DNA from: Schlesneria paludicola DSM 18645
GTDB taxonomy: Bacteria > Planctomycetota > Planctomycetia > Planctomycetales > Planctomycetaceae
Direction: 5' to 3'
Assembly: GCF_000255655.1 (NCBI RefSeq)
Contig: NZ_JH636435.1
Coordinates: 2,760,043 to 2,824,042, forward strand
DNA length: 64,000 nucleotides
The notes beneath the pieces were generated by a model. The model ran no database searches, was not told where the DNA came from, and saw only the letters and a list, made by a program, of their open reading frames with translations. Positions 61,211 through 64,000 of the stretch are shown in pieces; the first letter of the stretch is position 1; every line of letters starts with the position of its first letter. Made by a program: the position numbers and the translations under genes.

Positions 61211-62347
61211 ATGATCCGAACCGATCGGTGGTTCGCAGGCATTGCCGTTGCCCTGGCGGGAACGACAGTTGGCGCTCTTCCTGTTTTCGCCCAGGCCAGC
61301 CTTCCCATCGCCGCCGCAGGCGATCAGATCGTCATCAAGCGGGAAGCGTGTCGCGTCGTCGAACCTCATAAGTTCCGAGTGCCTCTCGCGACGGAAGCCC
61401 TTCAAACGGTCACGCTGGTGGCCCCCTTCGACGGCACGATCAAGCAGGTCTCCGCGAAAACCAATGCCAAGGTCCAGGCTCAAAGTGATGTGGTCCGGCT
61501 GGAAACGGCTCATCAGAAATTGCTGCTCGCTCGAGCTCAGGCTGCATTGAAACTCGCGGCTGTCGAATTAAGGCAAGCGGGAAAGGAAGACGCGTCCGTC
61601 GAAATGGCACAGGCCCGGGTCGACCTGGCCCAAGTCGATGTTGATCTCGCGAAATTGGCTCTCGATCAAGCGATGGTTCGAATGCCATTTGCGGGCGAAG
61701 TGCAACGAATTCTCGTTTCCGAAGGCCAGTTCGTCAGAGCAGGGGACCCACTCGCCGTCGTCGCCGACAGTCGCATGATAAAAGTGGAAATTCCCGTCGA
61801 ACGATCCGCGGCAGAGAATGGCAAGCCATACGCATTCAAGATCGAGCAAGCCGAAGTGGAAGGGAAGATCGATGCGGTACTGCCCTTGCCTTCGAAGTTC
61901 GACAGCTTGCGTGAACTGTTCGATTCAATCGCGTCCGTTCAGGTCGTCATCGACAATGCCGGCGGCAAATTCAAAGTTGGGCAAACCGTCTACGTCCCAT
62001 TGATTCCGCGACAGCCCGTTGTGGAAGTCCCAAATTCGGCAGTGGGCAATTCGCCAGAAGGGCATCGCAAGGTACAGGTTGTTCGACAATTGATCGTGCG
62101 CGATATTCCGGTGACACTGCTCGGCCAAGTCGGTTCAACACGTGTGTTTGTCAGCGGCCCATTTGCTGACGGGGACGAGGTGATCTACGAAACATCGCAT
62201 CAACTTGGCGACGCGTTTCAGCTCAAGCCTTCAGGAGCCACCACGGCGTCTGTCACTCCGTCAACAAACGGCCAACCCGCAAGTTCGCCAACGGCAAAAC
62301 CGACGACAACGCCTGCCCCGACAACACCAAAGCAGGTGGGCTTCTGA
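61211..62347 (+). CDS. Efflux RND/HlyD-type periplasmic adaptor
   Basis: A 378-residue protein. A signal sequence (WFAGIAVALAGTTVGALPVF) is followed by a lipoyl/barrel-sandwich hybrid (VTLVAPFDGTIKQVSAKTNA, KVQAQSDVVRLE), an alpha-helical hairpin (KLLLARAQAALKLAAVELRQ, and DASVEMAQARVDLAQVDVDL), then the second lipoyl half (VRMPFAGEVQRILVSEGQFV) and beta-barrel domains. The tail is Pro/Thr/Ser-rich, ending TPKQVGF, possibly a linker. Adaptors bridge inner and outer membrane pumps, but no pump or TolC-like gene is next to it, and a Ser/Thr kinase follows. AAGGAA precedes the ATG at 61211. Export partner unknown. Confidence 0.85.
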   Translation: MIRTDRWFAGIAVALAGTTVGALPVFAQASLPIAAAGDQIVIKREACRVVEPHKFRVPLATEALQTVTLVAPFDGTIKQVSAKTNAKVQAQSDVVRLETAHQKLLLARAQAALKLAAVELRQAGKEDASVEMAQARVDLAQVDVDLAKLALDQAMVRMPFAGEVQRILVSEGQFVRAGDPLAVVADSRMIKVEIPVERSAAENGKPYAFKIEQAEVEGKIDAVLPLPSKFDSLRELFDSIASVQVVIDNAGGKFKVGQTVYVPLIPRQPVVEVPNSAVGNSPEGHRKVQVVRQLIVRDIPVTLLGQVGSTRVFVSGPFADGDEVIYETSHQLGDAFQLKPSGATTASVTPSTNGQPASSPTAKPTTTPAPTTPKQVGF

Positions 62348-62505
62348 CCCCACCGCGGAACAGCCTGTGTCGGTGCAGCGCGATCGGAAACAGACGTGGC
62401 CGGACGGATGCCAAGTCGGCGGAGTTTCCCCTTGGCTCTGTGACTTCGGTCTTCGTGCAGACGACCTGGAATGTCGCCGTTCTGGGCGGCAATGAAACTC
62501 GGCGC

Positions 62506-62534
62506 GGGACAGGGGTTGCCGGGCCGGTTATACT
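62506..62534 (+). promoter_or_regulatory. Possible promoter of the Ser/Thr kinase gene
   Basis: GGGACA (62506-62511, 4/6 to consensus -35), 17-bp spacer, TATACT (62529-62534, 5/6 to -10). It lies 77 bp upstream of the kinase ATG, in the 263-bp gap. Inferred from hexamers only. Confidence 0.35.
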
Positions 62535-62610
62535 GAATGGACATTTTTTGCCTGCGCGCCTGGCCATGTCCAAATGCTGACATGACGCTGGCCCGTCCTT
62601 GGAGCCCATC

Positions 62611-64000
62611 ATGGCCGAAGAAGAACCACTGATTATCGACGAACAATATCAGTTCGTCATGAACGTCGCTTCCGGAAGCTCCAGCATGGTCTGGGAAGTC
62701 GTGGAAAAAACATCGGGCCGCCACTTGGCGATGAAAGTCCTGAAGAAGGAAGTGCCTGAATTCAAGGAAAACAAGTCAAAGATGAAGCGCGAGGGTGAGA
62801 TCCTCAAGTCGCTTGAACATCCAATGATCGTCAAGTTCGAGAAGTTCTCGTCAAATCGAGACTACACCTACATCCTGATGGAGTACTTCCGGGCCGCCAA
62901 TCTGAAGATTCAGATCAAGGCAGACCTGAATAAGATTCACCTGAAGGCACGCCCGCTGATGGAAGGTGTCTGCTCGGCGCTGTCCCACGTGCATCAAAAG
63001 GGATACATCCATCGCGATATCAAGCCGGATAACGTCTTGATGAATCGGGCAGGGGAGATCCGACTGTGCGACTTCTCGCTCTCGTCAAAAGAGGTGAAGG
63101 GATTCGGGGCTCTGTTTGCGGGAAAGATGAAAACCATCCAGGGTACCCGGACGTATATCGCCCCCGAAACAATCCGCCGCAGACAGCCCACCCAAAAGAC
63201 AGACCTTTACAGCCTGGGAATTCTGTTTTTTGAACTTTTGACCGGCCGAACCCCATTTCAAGCCCCTTCCCCTGAACTGCTGCTGGAAAAGCACCTGAAG
63301 ACGGAACCGCCGAATCCTTCGGAGTTCAACCCGAACGTCAGTCCCGAGATGGACCGAATTGTCGCAAGGCTGTTGAAAAAGAAGCCTGCAGATCGACCGG
63401 CGAATGTCGACGAGGTTTTGGCTGAACTCCGACGAATCCGCCTTTTCAAAGAGGATATTGTCGATGCCGAAGCGCACAAGAAGGCTAACGAAGACAACGA
63501 TGCAATCGCCATGTTGTCTGAAATCCGCCTCGATAGTCGCGCGGACGCAAAGCTGAAGGTGATGATTGAAACCAATCCCGAGTTCGCCAGGAAATTCGAG
63601 ATTGAGAAACAGGAAAAAGCCGCAAAAAAGAAGCGGGAAATGGACCTCCTCAAGGGACGAATCCAGCACGCGGAAGGGGTCGAAGCCACCCGAAAAGCGA
63701 ACTCACCAAACGCCCCGGCCGCGGCACCACCTGCTTCCGCGCCGGCACAGCCGGTTTACGCGCCCCAACCCATGCCAATGCCCATGCCAATGCAGGGGTA
63801 TCCCCCAGGTTACCCTGCATTTCCCCCCGGCTATGCCCCCTACCCACAAGGCGGGATGCCGCCGGGAATGATGCCCGGAATGCCTCAATACCCGCCTCAA
63901 CCTGGAATGGGCTATCCGCAAGGAATGCCGCAGATGCCAATACAGCCGGCGCCACCACAACCCAGACCGGCCGCTCCACCCGCAGGCGCAGCCCCGCCGG
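62611..64000 (+). CDS. Serine/threonine protein kinase (3' end outside window)
   Basis: 463 codons are visible, C-terminus missing. An Hanks-type kinase domain spans 10-275: a degenerate Gly loop (VASGSSSMVWEVV), Lys42 (LAMKVL), HRDIKPDN with Asp136, Asp154 in CDFSLSS (DFS in place of DFG), and YIAPETIRRR. Key catalytic residues remain, so it may be active. After a charged coiled segment (FEIEKQEKAAKKKREMDLLK) the protein becomes Pro/Gly/Met/Gln-rich with MPMPMPMQG, YPPGYPAFPPGYAPYPQGG and GMMPGMPQYPPQ. No membrane segment occurs in the visible part. GGAG precedes ATG 62611. Substrates unknown. Confidence 0.93.
   Translation, partial: MAEEEPLIIDEQYQFVMNVASGSSSMVWEVVEKTSGRHLAMKVLKKEVPEFKENKSKMKREGEILKSLEHPMIVKFEKFSSNRDYTYILMEYFRAANLKIQIKADLNKIHLKARPLMEGVCSALSHVHQKGYIHRDIKPDNVLMNRAGEIRLCDFSLSSKEVKGFGALFAGKMKTIQGTRTYIAPETIRRRQPTQKTDLYSLGILFFELLTGRTPFQAPSPELLLEKHLKTEPPNPSEFNPNVSPEMDRIVARLLKKKPADRPANVDEVLAELRRIRLFKEDIVDAEAHKKANEDNDAIAMLSEIRLDSRADAKLKVMIETNPEFARKFEIEKQEKAAKKKREMDLLKGRIQHAEGVEATRKANSPNAPAAAPPASAPAQPVYAPQPMPMPMPMQGYPPGYPAFPPGYAPYPQGGMPPGMMPGMPQYPPQPGMGYPQGMPQMPIQPAPPQPRPAAPPAGAAPP

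Noticed and set aside
1..64000. CRISPR arrays, tRNA or rRNA genes, prophage or intact insertion sequences
   Set aside because: No regularly spaced direct repeats, no cloverleaf or rRNA-like sequence and no transposase, integrase or phage structural gene was recognised on reading both strands; not tested by software.

Overview
The window is chromosomal DNA from a planctomycete, most likely order Planctomycetales. A Schlesneria-like genus would fit the gene content, but the genus is a guess. The clearest signs are a PSCyt1/DUF1549/DUF1553 (PSD1) protein followed by a Tat-exported DUF1501 protein, a polytopic GT39-type mannosyltransferase, several secreted Gly/Tyr/Pro-rich proteins, RDD proteins, and a serine/threonine kinase with a Pro/Met/Gly-rich tail. 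No rRNA, tRNA, CRISPR array, intact transposase or prophage was seen.

Layout. 1-8 kb: partial GT39 transferase, DUF2617 protein, sulfite reductase (minus); EttA-type ABC-F, a lipoprotein and a DUF4112 protein (plus). 8.6-15.8 kb: signalling block with a hybrid sensor kinase overlapping an HD-GYP response regulator (plus), then a LuxR-type regulator with a degenerate receiver, and a FixL/FixJ-like pair overlapping by 4 bp (minus). 16.2-21.2 kb: PSD1 and DUF1501 pair. 21.3-24.8 kb: ABC exporter, RidA, DinB. 25.0-28.2 kb: four secreted proteins on the minus strand, two carrying Cys-Pro-x-Gly repeats. 28.6-33.2 kb: type IIA topoisomerase A and B subunits. 33.3-37.7 kb: small c-type-cytochrome-like protein, YHYH protein, Orn/Lys/Arg decarboxylase. 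38.0-42.4 kb: gntR-ABC ATPase-ABC permease operon with a palindromic operator over its promoter. 42.7-50.1 kb: small membrane protein, a 55-codon lipoprotein, and two paralogous membrane proteins (extracytoplasmic sensor-like domain plus RDD domain) around a divergent membrane-anchored protein. 51.0-54.5 kb: 16-repeat LRR protein, a relic of the rimO 5' end, a small DUF7336-like gene, and intact rimO. 54.8-64 kb: prolyl oligopeptidase, coiled-coil protein, YiiX-type hydrolase, scramblase/LURP-one-like protein, cysteine-less redoxin-domain protein, efflux adaptor, and a partial Ser/Thr kinase.

Most intergenic gaps of the 37-51 kb region, and some at 7-8, 13 and 33 kb, hold short palindromic repeats. 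One family has about 21-bp imperfect terminal inverted repeats (roughly 80-95 bp per copy, REPIN/MITE-like). A second is a compact hairpin built on CTCGTTACCAAGC. Perfect 12-15 bp hairpins that look like terminators close many transcription units.

The most unusual observations are the duplicated rimO start separated from rimO by a small gene, the REPIN-like family, the Cys-Pro-x-Gly secreted cluster, the paralogous propeller/RDD proteins beside a GntR-ABC operon, and the regulator with an Arg in place of the phospho-acceptor Asp. No complete defence or biosynthetic system was recognised.
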